A stretch of DNA of 64,000 nucleotides from Bradyrhizobium guangzhouense. Lineage in GTDB: Bacteria > Pseudomonadota > Alphaproteobacteria > Rhizobiales > Xanthobacteraceae. Within the stretch, counting starts at the first letter, position 1; every line of letters begins with the position of its first letter. Under the pieces are notes generated by a model that saw only the letters and a list, made by a program, of their open reading frames with translations, searched no databases and was not told the DNA's origin. Shown here one piece after another: positions 8,372 through 17,271 of this stretch. Made by a program: the position numbers and the translations under genes. The DNA lies in assembly GCF_004114955.1 (NCBI RefSeq), contig NZ_CP030053.1:3100001-3164000 (forward strand), given 5' to 3'.

Positions 8372-8441
8372 TTAATGGACCGAGCGGCGTATTATGTCCA
8401 ATAAAATTAGATTCTGCCTAGAATTCGTCCACTATCCGGAC
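8372..8441. promoter_or_regulatory. Candidate IclR operators (GTCC/GGAC half-sites)
   Basis: Upstream of the IclR gene, TTAATGGAC (8372-8380) and GTCCAATAA (8396-8404) are inverted, and a second pair GTCC (8427-8430) / GGAC (8438-8441) follows. Four half-sites in 70 bp between divergent genes fit an operator cluster. The assignment is from spacing and symmetry only. Confidence 0.4.
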
Positions 8442-8578
8442 AATGCACCTGTTTGGAATCCCGCTTAAGAGACGCGTGAAATTGCTGCCACACACAGATT
8501 TTTGTCGTGATTCCGTGGCGTCTTGTGACAGGATTATTACGAAGACATGTCACAACGATTACGGCGGAGCGATTCATC

Positions 8579-9421
8579 ATGTTGCAGTGGCAGGCACGGT
8601 CAAATCCCCTGGCGTGGTGGTGGGGGTCCCTGACGCTGGTCAGCGCTGCGAACATTCTCGTCTGGTTCATGCTGTACCGCGAGTTCTATCCGACCGTGGC
8701 CGGCAGCGTCGGCGGCGGCTCGGATATCGGATTGATGTTCCTGCTCTGCGCGGCCTATGTGTTCGGCTGCGCCTTCCGCTCGGTGCTGCCGCGCGCCGAC
8801 GTGCAGCGCATCTGCCTGTTCGACACCTGGCTGTCGAGCGTGTTTGTCGGCCGCACGGTCGCAACCGTGGCCGAAGTCTGCTTCGCCGCGCAATGGGCGA
8901 TCATTCTGCATCAGCTCGGTCGGATGACGGGCGCGCAGACTGCCGTGAACATCGCGCTCGTGATCGTGCCTGTCATCATCATCGCGGAATGCTTCTCCTG
9001 GTACGCGGTGGTGACCACCAATTTCCTCTTCAACGCGATCGAGAACTCGCTCTGGGCGGTGACGTTCTTCCTCGCCGGCATCGCGCTGTGCCGCTTGACG
9101 CCGGAATTCCAGGGCGTGGTGCGCTGGGCGCTGATGTCAGGCATCGTCGGCATCGCCTGCTTCCTCGCCTTCCTCGTCACCGTCGACGTTCCCATGTATC
9201 TCAGCCGCTGGAGGGCAGGGCATGAAGAGGGCAACAAGTTCCTCGGCTTCCTCGAAGGCCTGCACGACGTCGCGACGCGATGGGTGGTGACCCACGACAT
9301 CGCGCATTGGAAGGGCGAGCTGACCTGGATGTTCCTGTATTTCAGCGCCGCCGTGTGGTCGAGCCTCGCGCTCTGCGCGCTCTACGCCATGGAAGGCTAT
9401 CTCACGCAGTACTTGGCCTGA
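8579..9421 (+). CDS. Multi-pass inner-membrane protein, unknown function
   Basis: 280 residues with about seven predicted transmembrane segments (starting WWWGSLTLVSAANILVWFML, then MFLLCAAYVFGCAF, VATVAEVCFAAQWAIIL, TAVNIALVIVPVIIIAECF and three more towards the C-terminus). Trp residues cluster at the membrane edges. No family is recognised and no catalytic motif is obvious. The ATG at 8579 is preferred over 8507 because GGAG lies upstream and the hydrophobic region begins soon after. It is divergent from the IclR gene and its stop is three bases from the convergent binding-protein gene. Confidence 0.8.
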   Translation: MLQWQARSNPLAWWWGSLTLVSAANILVWFMLYREFYPTVAGSVGGGSDIGLMFLLCAAYVFGCAFRSVLPRADVQRICLFDTWLSSVFVGRTVATVAEVCFAAQWAIILHQLGRMTGAQTAVNIALVIVPVIIIAECFSWYAVVTTNFLFNAIENSLWAVTFFLAGIALCRLTPEFQGVVRWALMSGIVGIACFLAFLVTVDVPMYLSRWRAGHEEGNKFLGFLEGLHDVATRWVVTHDIAHWKGELTWMFLYFSAAVWSSLALCALYAMEGYLTQYLA

Positions 9422-9424
9422 CGG

Positions 9425-10633
9425 TTATTTACCCACGAGGCTGCACTTGCTGCGGTCGAGCGGACGAAAAGCCTGGTCGGGCGGAATGGTCGCGACCAGC
9501 TTGACGAAGTCCCAAGGGCCTTTCGACTCCTTCGGCGTCTTGACCTGCACCAGATAGAGATCATGCACCATGCGCTGGTCCTCGCGGATACGGCCATTGG
9601 GTGTGTAGGCGTCGGACACTGGCGTCGCTTTCATTTTCGCCATCACGGTGGCGCTGTCGTCGGAATCGGTGTCCTTCACCGCTTGCAGGTAGTGGCGCAC
9701 GGCGGAGTACACGCCGGCCTGGATCTGCGAGGGCATTGCCTTGCGGCGCACGTAGAACGCATCGGAGAACTTTCGCGCAGCCGGTGAGGCGTCCTCGAAG
9801 AACGAGGTGACGATGAGATCGCCGCGCGTCGCCTTCAGGCCGACCGACTCGATGTCGACATTCTGGAACGACATCGGCACGATCTTGATGCCCTGGTCCG
9901 CAAGGCCGAACTCCTCCGCCTGCTTGATCGCGGTGGCATTGTCGCCGGCGACGTTGATCGCCAGGATCTTGGCGCCCGAGGACTGCGCCTGCAGCAGGAA
10001 CGACGAGTAATCGGGCGTGCCGAGCTGCGCCTTGACGCTGCCGGCGACCTTGCCGCCGAGCGCGGCGATACGGTCGCGCGCGGTCGCCTCGATCGAATGA
10101 CCGAAGGCGTAGTCGCCGGTGATGAAGAACCATGGTTCCTTGCTGGTCTGCATGACGCCGGAGACGACCGCAGTCGCCGTGGAATAGGCATCCTGGGTCC
10201 ACTGCACGCTCGAGGGCGCGCAGGCCTCATCGGTGAGCTGGTTGGCGCCGGCGCCGGAGATCAGGAAGATCTTGCCGTTGCCGCGCACCAGCTCCTGAAC
10301 CGCGAGCGCCGCGCCCGAGCTGCCGCCATCGGCGATCGCCTGCACGCCGTCGCTGAACCATTTACGCACGAGCGAGGCCGCGAGATCAGGCTTGTTCTGA
10401 TGATCGGCCTGCAGAATCTCGATCGGCTTGCCGTTGATCTTGCCGCCGAACTCCTCCGCCGCCATCCGCGCCGCCTCGACCGAGCCTGGACCCATCGCGG
10501 TCGCGAAAATGCCGTTCATGTCGGTGAGCACGCCGATGCGGATAGCATCGCCTTTGATCTCGGCGCGCGCGGTGCCTGCCAGCGCCAGTGTGATCAGCAG
10601 GATGGCAGTGGAGGAGGTGCGGATGGTGGCCAT
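9425..10633 (-). CDS. ABC transporter substrate-binding protein (LivJ-like)
   Basis: 402 residues with a clear Sec signal (AILLITLALAGTARA, cleavage near 24). The mature protein has a type I periplasmic binding fold: IRIGVLTDMNGIFATAMGPGSVEAARMAAEEFGGKINGK, IADGGSSGAALAVQEL and EPWFFITGDYAFGHSIE. This group typically binds aromatic acids or amino acids. The frame stays open far upstream to 11041, but the ATG at 10633 directly precedes the signal peptide. It is the last gene of a reverse-strand unit with the FAH-family enzyme and the flavin hydroxylase, so it may deliver the aromatic substrate; its membrane partners are not here. Confidence 0.9.
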   Translation of the reverse strand: MATIRTSSTAILLITLALAGTARAEIKGDAIRIGVLTDMNGIFATAMGPGSVEAARMAAEEFGGKINGKPIEILQADHQNKPDLAASLVRKWFSDGVQAIADGGSSGAALAVQELVRGNGKIFLISGAGANQLTDEACAPSSVQWTQDAYSTATAVVSGVMQTSKEPWFFITGDYAFGHSIEATARDRIAALGGKVAGSVKAQLGTPDYSSFLLQAQSSGAKILAINVAGDNATAIKQAEEFGLADQGIKIVPMSFQNVDIESVGLKATRGDLIVTSFFEDASPAARKFSDAFYVRRKAMPSQIQAGVYSAVRHYLQAVKDTDSDDSATVMAKMKATPVSDAYTPNGRIREDQRMVHDLYLVQVKTPKESKGPWDFVKLVATIPPDQAFRPLDRSKCSLVGK

Positions 10634-10674
10634 GGCGTTTCCTGATTTTATCGTTGATGGGTCGGTCGCGTTGG

Positions 10675-11526
10675 TCAGGCCGCCTCGGCGATGACCTTGT
10701 TGCGCAAGATGCCGATGCCGGAGATTTCGACCTCGACGGTGTCGCCGGGCCGCATCCACAAAGGCGGCGTGCGCTTGGCTCCGACGCCGCCTGGCGTACC
10801 CGTCACGATGACGTCGCCGGGAACGAGCGGGCAGATCGTCGAGATATAGGCCATCAGCTCGGGGATGCCGGTGATCAAGAGATCCGTCGTCGTGTCCTGT
10901 ACGACGGCGCCGTTGAGCCGGGTCTGAAGTGTGAGCTTCGATGGATCGGGAATCTCGTCCGCCGTCACCAGCCACGGGCCAAAGCTGCCGCTCTCTGCAA
11001 ACGTCTTGCCGGAAAGGAACTGGCTGGTGTGACGCTGCCAATCGCGGACGCTGCCTTCATTGTAGCAGGCATAGCCGGCGATGTGTTCAAGTGCACGGCT
11101 CGCGGGGATGTGGCGGCCCTGCTTGCCGATCACGAGCGCAAGCTCGCCCTCATAGTCGAAATCGTCGCTGACCCCAGGCTTCACGATCGGCTGGAGATGG
11201 CCGACCTGGCTGCAGGGGAAACGGACGAACAGCGCCGGCTTCTCGGTGACGGTGCGCCCCGTTTCGGCGACGTGGTCGCGATAATTGAGGCCGACGCAGA
11301 TGATTTTGCCGGGATCGGGGATGACGGGCGCGAAGCTGATCGCGTCGAGCGGATGATCCGGCGCGGTGGACGCAACCAGCTCCGCAGCTTCTGCAACGCG
11401 GCCGCTTTCGAGCAACTGCCGCAGAGTGGAGCAGGGCGCCATGCGCGCGCCGAGATCGACGACGCCATCGTCCTTGACGGCTCCGAAGGAGGCGCGGCCG
11501 TTGACGATGAAAGAAAGCAGCTTCAT
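10675..11526 (-). CDS. Fumarylacetoacetate hydrolase (FAH) family protein
   Basis: 283 residues. The N-terminal 70 residues form the small beta domain; the FAH catalytic domain follows with ICVGLNYRDHVAETG and DYEGELALVIGKQGRHIP, supplying the acidic metal ligands, and ends with TGTPGGVGAKRTPP. FAH-fold enzymes cleave C-C bonds in or decarboxylate and hydrate dienoates from aromatic meta-cleavage, or act as acylpyruvases. Placement between an MhpA-type hydroxylase (18-bp gap) and a binding protein, and opposite an extradiol-type dioxygenase, supports a role in ring-cleavage product breakdown. Confidence 0.9.
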   Translation of the reverse strand: MKLLSFIVNGRASFGAVKDDGVVDLGARMAPCSTLRQLLESGRVAEAAELVASTAPDHPLDAISFAPVIPDPGKIICVGLNYRDHVAETGRTVTEKPALFVRFPCSQVGHLQPIVKPGVSDDFDYEGELALVIGKQGRHIPASRALEHIAGYACYNEGSVRDWQRHTSQFLSGKTFAESGSFGPWLVTADEIPDPSKLTLQTRLNGAVVQDTTTDLLITGIPELMAYISTICPLVPGDVIVTGTPGGVGAKRTPPLWMRPGDTVEVEISGIGILRNKVIAEAA

Positions 11527-11544
11527 GGAATATCCTGTATTCGG

Positions 11545-13041
11545 TCAGGCCGCGGACGGCACATGGGTGGATGGCGCGATCGTGGCGAGGAGACGGTCAA
11601 GCTCGGCATCGTTGCGGGCGGTGCCGCGGATGTAGCGGTCAGGACGAACGAGCGCGGCCACGATGCCGTGCTCGCGGAGCCAAGGGCCGATGCCTTCGAC
11701 ATCGTCGCTGGTGAGGATGTTGATCCCGGCCTGCAGTTGAGCCAAGCGCGCGGCGCTTTCGACGATCAGCAGGTGGTTGTAACCGATCCGGTCGTCGCTG
11801 CGGCTGCCGTCCTTCAGCGTGAACTGCGGCGCAAGATGTCCGGCCAGGGGCATGTCGCCAAGCGCGAGCCCGGGGCCGAGCAGAGGCTTCTTCACCTCGA
11901 GCTTCACGGGCGCATTCTCGCGTGCTTGCCCGGCCGCAAGCCCGGCCTCGATCGCCTTGGTGTTGATGACACCACCGAGGCGAATGGCGAGCTCGATGAA
12001 TTCGTGCACATGCGGCTGTCGCTCGCTCTGATAGGTGTCGAGCAGGCTGGCATCGGCGCTGCTGCAGATGACGCTGGCCAGCTTCCACGCCAGATTGGCG
12101 GCGTCGCGGATGCCGGCGCACATGCCCTGGCCGAGGAATGGCGGCGTCTGGTGCGCAGAATCGCCGGCAAGCAGCAGGCGGCCGTTCCGCCATTGCTGCG
12201 CGATCACGGAATGAAATTTGTAGACCGCGGCGCGCTCGAGTTCGGCATCGTCAGGCGCGATCCAGCGCGACAGCAGCTCCCAGACTTTGGCCGGCTGCGC
12301 GACGTCGTTCGAATCTTCCTCCGGAAGCACCTTGATCTCCCAGCGCCGCCGCGAGCCCGTCCCGCGGACGTAGGTCGCCGGCCGCTTGGGATCGCAATGC
12401 TGAAGGCTGTAGTCGCCGAGATCGTCGCGCTCGCGCCTGAGCAGCACGTCGATCACCAGCCAGCGCTCATGGAAGCCAAGGTCGTCCATGCCAGAACCGA
12501 TGAAGCGGCGCACCAGAGATCGCGCGCCGTCGCAGCCGATGACATAGCGGGCGCGCACCTCGCTGAGCTTGCCGGTGGAGAGGTCCTCGTAGCGGACGCT
12601 CACACCGGTCTCGTCCTGATCGAGCGCGAAGACGTCGCAGCGGCTGCGCAAGCTGACGTGCGGCCAGCGGGCGAGGCCTGCGATCAGCACGTCCTCGAGG
12701 TCAGGCTGATGGAAGCGGTAGCTCAGATTCCAGCCCATCGGCGTCAGCGTCTGCGGCCGCGACCAGTCCAGCAGCATGTTGCCCTGGGCGTCGAGGAACA
12801 GCATGCCTGGGCTGAGGATGACATGCGGCAGGATCGCGTCGGCAAGGCCAATGGTCTGGAACACGCGCATGCATTCGTCGTCGAAATGCACCGCGCGCGG
12901 CAGATGATAGGTCCGTGCCTCGCGCTCCAGCACCAGCGTCCGCACGCCACAGAGGCCGAGCAGATTGGCCAGTGTGGCGCCGACCGGGCCACGGCCGACG
13001 ATCACAACGTCAAACTCCTCAGGGGCGGATTTATCTTGCAT
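11545..13041 (-). CDS. mhpA: FAD-dependent aromatic hydroxylase, MhpA-like
   Basis: 498 residues with the three signatures of class A flavoprotein hydroxylases: the FAD dinucleotide-binding GRGPVGATLANLLG near residue 17, the DG motif IGCDGARSLVRRFIG around 170-185, and the GD motif LLLAGDSAHQTPPFLGQG near 290. Closest in character to 3-(3-hydroxyphenyl)propionate/3-hydroxycinnamate 2-monooxygenase, which inserts an ortho hydroxyl using NADH and O2 before extradiol cleavage. The true substrate may be another monohydroxylated aromatic. It leads the unit that also contains the FAH-family enzyme and a binding protein, with an IclR regulator upstream. Confidence 0.88.
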   Translation of the reverse strand: MQDKSAPEEFDVVIVGRGPVGATLANLLGLCGVRTLVLEREARTYHLPRAVHFDDECMRVFQTIGLADAILPHVILSPGMLFLDAQGNMLLDWSRPQTLTPMGWNLSYRFHQPDLEDVLIAGLARWPHVSLRSRCDVFALDQDETGVSVRYEDLSTGKLSEVRARYVIGCDGARSLVRRFIGSGMDDLGFHERWLVIDVLLRRERDDLGDYSLQHCDPKRPATYVRGTGSRRRWEIKVLPEEDSNDVAQPAKVWELLSRWIAPDDAELERAAVYKFHSVIAQQWRNGRLLLAGDSAHQTPPFLGQGMCAGIRDAANLAWKLASVICSSADASLLDTYQSERQPHVHEFIELAIRLGGVINTKAIEAGLAAGQARENAPVKLEVKKPLLGPGLALGDMPLAGHLAPQFTLKDGSRSDDRIGYNHLLIVESAARLAQLQAGINILTSDDVEGIGPWLREHGIVAALVRPDRYIRGTARNDAELDRLLATIAPSTHVPSAA

Positions 13042-13114
13042 GGGGCTATCTCTTCCCCATCAGGTGCCACCGCTTCAACGGCGCTGGCCGAAGTGTCCGC
13101 CCAGCGGACGGCCC

Positions 13115-13906
13115 CTAAGTCTCGACCGGAATGGCCGCGGCCGTCTCCTGAAGCTGGCTGACGAATTGCGCCATGGCTTCCTCGATGCTTAGCGCCGAGC
13201 GGATCCAGATGATGGAAATGCAGCCGTAGACCACGCCGTTCCGCACGATCGGCACAGCGATCGATGCCGTCTTCGGATTGTATTCGCCCTCGCTGCGGAT
13301 CGCGTAACCGCGCGCCTGCGTCTCGGTGATCATCCGGTCGAGACGGCCCTGGTCGAGGAACGGGCGGTCGTCGGCTTCGTCGATGCGGCGGAGATGGTTG
13401 ACAATGAGGTCGCGCTCGCGTGCGGGGCAGGCGGCGAGATAGGCGCGGCCAGCAGACGTTCGCAGCATCGGCAGGCGCTTGCCGATCATGCCGCGGTCGA
13501 TCGAGAGCGGGCTGCGGGAATGCGTGGTCTCCTGCACCACCATCGCGGCGTTCTCGTAAGTCGAGAGGTCGACCGGCCAGACCAGGGTCTTGCTGAGCTC
13601 GGCGAGATAAGGGGCTGCCGCCTGGCAGATCACCACGCCGGGGTCGTAGCCATCGCCAAGGCTCAAAGCGAGCCGGGTGACGCGAAAGCGGTCGTCGCTG
13701 GCGCTGCGGGCGACATAGCCGAGTTCCTCCAGCGTTTCGAGCAGGCGATAGACGGTCGGGCGAGGCAGGTCGAGCGCGCGCGCAACGTCGCCGGCGCGGA
13801 TGCCGCCGGAGCGGTTGACCTCCTGCAGCACGTCCAGACCGCGCTTGAAGGCGCGGACGCCCTCCGACTGTCGCGGCTGGCGGGTCCGCGTCCGCTCCTT
13901 GGACAC
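13115..13906 (-). CDS. IclR-family transcriptional regulator
   Basis: 263 residues. Winged helix at about residues 18-80 (GLDVLQEVNRSGGI...LDLPRPTVYRLLETLEELGYV) and IclR ligand domain from about 95 onward (VDLSTYENAAMVVQETT, GRAYLAACPARERD, RGYAIRSEGEYNPKTASIAVPI). It lies 73 bp upstream of the hydroxylase on the same strand and is divergent from the VOC dioxygenase-like gene, so it is well placed to control both halves of the aromatic locus. IclR relatives such as PcaU, PobR and MhpR respond to aromatic acids. Confidence 0.92.
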   Translation of the reverse strand: MSKERTRTRQPRQSEGVRAFKRGLDVLQEVNRSGGIRAGDVARALDLPRPTVYRLLETLEELGYVARSASDDRFRVTRLALSLGDGYDPGVVICQAAAPYLAELSKTLVWPVDLSTYENAAMVVQETTHSRSPLSIDRGMIGKRLPMLRTSAGRAYLAACPARERDLIVNHLRRIDEADDRPFLDQGRLDRMITETQARGYAIRSEGEYNPKTASIAVPIVRNGVVYGCISIIWIRSALSIEEAMAQFVSQLQETAAAIPVET

Positions 13907-14053
13907 TTGGTGTTTTCTCCCTTGTGGCGCACGACGGCGCGACTATCGTCCTTGCGAACGCGAAGCGATTGCGTGACGTCACCGTAGGATCGCGCGCGGC
14001 CGGTATCAAGTTCGCCGCACTGCGGCGAAGGCGATGCTCTCGGGAGGAATTCG

Positions 14054-15037
14054 ATGGAAATCACCGCGCTCGGCTATATCGGCATCAATTCGTCACAGCT
14101 CGATCAATGGGGCCGGATGGCGACGGGCCTGCTCGGCATGCAGCAGGTCGATCGCGGCGGCAAGACGCGCGCTTTCCGCATGGACGATCGCAAGCAGCGC
14201 CTGATCGTCGACGGCAGCAGCGATGCCGGCCTTGCGGTGATGGGCTGGGAAGTTCCTGGGATCGCAGAGCTGGACCAGTTGGCGGGCCGATTGGAAAGCC
14301 ATGGCGTCAAGGTCACCCGCGGCTCGCGCGCGCTGGCCGACGAGCGGCATGTCGCCGAGCTCATCACGTTCGCCGATCCCGCCGGCAACCGGTTGGAGGC
14401 TTTCTGCAAGCCAGAGCTTGCGAGCGAACCGTTTCAACCCGGCCGACCCATCTCGGGCTTCCGCACCGGCGCGCTCGGCATGGGACACGTAGTGCTCAAC
14501 GTCGAGAACGTCGAGCCGTTGCTGCCGTTCTACCGCGATGTGCTGGGCTTCCACGTCTCCGATTTCGGTCTGAAGCCCTATGGGCTGTACTTCTTCCACG
14601 TCAATGGCCGCCACCATTCCTTTGCGATGGTCGGCTCCGGGCGCAAGGCGCTGCATCATTTCATGGTCGAGCTCGGCAGCCTCGACGATGTCGGGCAGGG
14701 TTACGACCTCGCGCAACTCGAAGACGGCCGCGTCGTCTACACGCTGGGCCGGCACACCAACGACCACATGACCTCGTTCTATGTGGACACGCCATCCGGC
14801 TTCTTCATCGAATATGGCTGGGGCGGGCGCATCATCGATCCGCAGACCTGGCAGCCGCACGAGACCTTTGATGGTCCCTCGCTATGGGGCCATGAGCGGC
14901 TCAACATGCCCGAAGAGCAGCGCAAGCGCCTGCGCGAGATGCGAATGGATGCGGCCGCGCGGGGCGTGCGCGTTCCCGATCCGCGCGTGCCGCCGCTGAA
15001 CTGCGCCTGGCTGGATCAGGTGGTCGCGCGCGAGTGA
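14054..15037 (+). CDS. VOC-superfamily protein, type I extradiol dioxygenase-like
   Basis: 327 residues in two vicinal-oxygen-chelate modules, the architecture of BphC/2,3-dihydroxybiphenyl 1,2-dioxygenase. The N-terminal module (about 1-130) is the structural half. The C-terminal module holds the expected Fe(II) ligands: His in LGMGHVVLNVEN (about 144), His in NGRHHSFAM (about 200) and Glu in FFIEYGWGG (about 255). These enzymes cleave catechols next to the hydroxyls. A ribosome site GGGAGGAA precedes the ATG. It is divergent from the IclR gene and likely cleaves the catechol made by the MhpA-like hydroxylase. Confidence 0.88.
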   Translation: MEITALGYIGINSSQLDQWGRMATGLLGMQQVDRGGKTRAFRMDDRKQRLIVDGSSDAGLAVMGWEVPGIAELDQLAGRLESHGVKVTRGSRALADERHVAELITFADPAGNRLEAFCKPELASEPFQPGRPISGFRTGALGMGHVVLNVENVEPLLPFYRDVLGFHVSDFGLKPYGLYFFHVNGRHHSFAMVGSGRKALHHFMVELGSLDDVGQGYDLAQLEDGRVVYTLGRHTNDHMTSFYVDTPSGFFIEYGWGGRIIDPQTWQPHETFDGPSLWGHERLNMPEEQRKRLREMRMDAAARGVRVPDPRVPPLNCAWLDQVVARE

Positions 15038-15049
15038 TTTCGGTCTCGC

Positions 15050-15703
15050 TCAGGCCTCGCCGAGATCAGGCTCCGTCAGTATCCCTTGCCGCAGCGCCAA
15101 TCGGACCAGCTCGATGTCGGAGCCGACGCCGAGCTTGTCCTTGATCAGCGAATGCAGATTGGCCACCGTCTTCGGGCTGACGTGGAGCGTCTCGGCGATC
15201 TCTTCCGTCGTATTCTCGGCGAGCAACAGCCGCAGCACCTCGAATTCGCGCGGGGTGAGGACATCGGCGGCCGAGCTCTCGCCGCTGATCCGGCTCAGTG
15301 CCAGCTCGTGGTCGATGTCGGGGCTGATCGCGATCTTGCCGGCCAGCACGTCCATCACGGCGCGCACCAGGGTCTCGGGCGGGCTGGTCTTGGTGACATA
15401 GCCTCGCGCGCCGGCGCGGATCGCCTGTACGGCGAAGCCGGCATTCTCGTGCATGGTGAAGACGAGGATTTTTGCCGCCTTGTCCCATTGCCTGATGCGC
15501 CTGACGGCCTCGACGCCGCCGATGCCGGGCATGCTGAGATCCATGATCACGAGATCGGGCGCTTCCGACTTGAACAGGCGATAGGCCTCCGCGCCGTCGC
15601 CGGCCTCGGCGATCACACGCAGGCCCGGCTGTTTCTGGAGCACGGAGCGATAACCTTCGCGGACCACCGAATGGTCGTCGACCAGCAAGATCGTCGCGGT
15701 CAT
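15050..15703 (-). CDS. NarL/FixJ-type response regulator
   Basis: 217 residues. Receiver domain 1-120 with acidic pocket DD at 9-10, phospho-acceptor Asp55 (LVIMDLSMPG) and Lys105 (GYVTKTSP). A LuxR-type helix-turn-helix occupies about 145-205 (LTPREFEVLRLLLAENTTEEIAETLHVSPKTV). It overlaps the upstream kinase gene by four bases (ATGA), so the two are translationally coupled and form a two-component pair. Targets are unknown; the divergent secreted DUF2380 gene at 17272 is the closest candidate. Confidence 0.94.
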   Translation of the reverse strand: MTATILLVDDHSVVREGYRSVLQKQPGLRVIAEAGDGAEAYRLFKSEAPDLVIMDLSMPGIGGVEAVRRIRQWDKAAKILVFTMHENAGFAVQAIRAGARGYVTKTSPPETLVRAVMDVLAGKIAISPDIDHELALSRISGESSAADVLTPREFEVLRLLLAENTTEEIAETLHVSPKTVANLHSLIKDKLGVGSDIELVRLALRQGILTEPDLGEA

Positions 15704-17085
15704 GCCGCATGCTCCAGCGCTTGCGGTCCCGATGATGCAAGCGGAATGACGACGCGCAGTGCGGAGCCGCCTTGCGGTCCGGCCTCAAAGCTGAGCCGGC
15801 CGCGCAGCGCCGCGACGCGCTCGCGCATGCCGAGCAGGCCCATGCCTGATTTCGCGGCGGGGTCGGTCGAGCGGCCGTCATCGTCGATGGCGAGCGCGAT
15901 CTCGTCGGCATGCATCGCCAGTTCGAGATTGACCTTGGTCGCGCCGGCATGCTTGGCGGCGTTGGTGAGCGCTTCCTGCACGATGCGGTAGAGATTGGCG
16001 CTGATCGTGGCCGGCAGCGTCTCGAACGTGCCGTCGAAGCGAATGGTGAAGCGGGTCTCGCCGCGGCTGCGTCCGTTCCACCCCGCCACGAGGCCTTCGA
16101 GGCTGGCGACGAGGCCGAGCTCCTCGACATCCGGCGGCCGCAACCGGAACAGCGCGCCGCGCAGCGTCTCCATCATGCCTGATGCGGTGCGCGCGATGCC
16201 GTCGCATTCGCCGAGCAGGGAAGGACACTCCTGTGCGGCGGTCTGGCGAGCGGAGGCGGCGAGGGCGCGGATCGCAGCCAGCGACTGGCCGAACTCGTCG
16301 TGCAACTCGCGGGCGAGATGGCGGCGCTCCTCGTCCTGGAGCGCGATCAGCTTTCGCGTCAATTCGGCGCGCTCGGCGAGCGCCGTGTCGAGGCTTTCGG
16401 CGAGATGGTTGAAGACGTCGCGCACCGCCGTGAGCTCGGCGAGGTCGAACGGCGGCAGCCGGGCGGTGAGGTCGCCGGCGGCAATGCGCGCCAGACCGGT
16501 GCTGATCAAGCGGGTGGGGCGCAGCGCGCGGGCCAGCGCGGCATAGACCAGCACGCACAACAGCGGCAGCGCGATCGCAAGCGCCAGCATCAGCCGGCCG
16601 GCCTCGTGCCAGGCTTCCGCCGTCTGCACGGCCGGGTCGACCGAAACCACGGCCTCGCCGAGCTTTATCCCGCGCAGGATCACGGGCCGTGCCGCTTCGC
16701 GGCCGGGGTCGAACAGGCCATGGTAGAACGCGGTGAAGATCTGTGGCGGCGAGTCGGCCGTGACAGGCGCACCACTACAGAAGCGCTGGATCATCTCGCC
16801 ATTTGTGCCGCGGAAGGTCAGGCAGAGCCCGGGCGTCATCACATAGGCCGACACTGGATCGAGGTTGGGAAAGTCCGCGCGCGGGCTCGCCGTCCACAGC
16901 ACCTTGCCCTGCTGCAGCTCCAACGTCTTCGCCACGATGGCGGCGATCTCGTCGATGCGCGCATGTGCGGCGCGGTCGGCCGTGATCAGGAAATAGGCCG
17001 ATATCGCGGCGAAGCAGGCGGCCGAAACGGCAGCCACGCGCAAGGTCAGGCGGACCTTGAGATCGAATCTCGGGCGGTTCCACAT
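15700..17085 (-). CDS. Membrane sensor histidine kinase, HisKA_3 family
   Basis: 461 residues: transmembrane helix 13-34, a periplasmic sensor region of about 130 residues (35-163), second helix 164-185, HAMP 186-238, then a HisKA_3 dimerisation domain with phospho-acceptor His262 (HLARELHDEFGQSLA) and a C-terminal ATPase domain (EALTNAAKHA, DDDGRS, GMGLLGMRERVAALRG). This is the NarX/UhpB type that pairs with NarL-type regulators, as found immediately downstream. The frame is open to 17418, but the ATG at 17085 gives a proper membrane anchor; the upstream extension is Arg-rich and unlikely. Confidence 0.92.
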   Translation of the reverse strand: MWNRPRFDLKVRLTLRVAAVSAACFAAISAYFLITADRAAHARIDEIAAIVAKTLELQQGKVLWTASPRADFPNLDPVSAYVMTPGLCLTFRGTNGEMIQRFCSGAPVTADSPPQIFTAFYHGLFDPGREAARPVILRGIKLGEAVVSVDPAVQTAEAWHEAGRLMLALAIALPLLCVLVYAALARALRPTRLISTGLARIAAGDLTARLPPFDLAELTAVRDVFNHLAESLDTALAERAELTRKLIALQDEERRHLARELHDEFGQSLAAIRALAASARQTAAQECPSLLGECDGIARTASGMMETLRGALFRLRPPDVEELGLVASLEGLVAGWNGRSRGETRFTIRFDGTFETLPATISANLYRIVQEALTNAAKHAGATKVNLELAMHADEIALAIDDDGRSTDPAAKSGMGLLGMRERVAALRGRLSFEAGPQGGSALRVVIPLASSGPQALEHAA

Positions 17086-17271
17086 CGGCGGGCACCTGAT
17101 GCGAACGGATTGTCGCCTGCGCATTAAAGGGCAGAACGCGGCCTGCGCAAAGCGGCACCCTTGCCGCAGTGCAATGTCGTGAAATTTTCCCGGAACGGGT
17201 CGGGATGGCCACGGCTGCGGCGCAGGAAAGGTCCGCCTAGCGTGCGGTCTTTCGAACATGCGAGGCCCGTG

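Noticed and set aside
10634..11041. Upstream extension of the binding-protein frame at 9425
   Set aside because: The extra segment overlaps the FAH-family gene and is Arg-rich, while a signal peptide starts at the ATG at 10633.
10654..13161. 835-codon forward open frame
   Set aside because: It runs antisense over the FAH-family, hydroxylase and adjacent genes, is Arg/Ala/Asp-rich without domain motifs, and is a product of high GC content.
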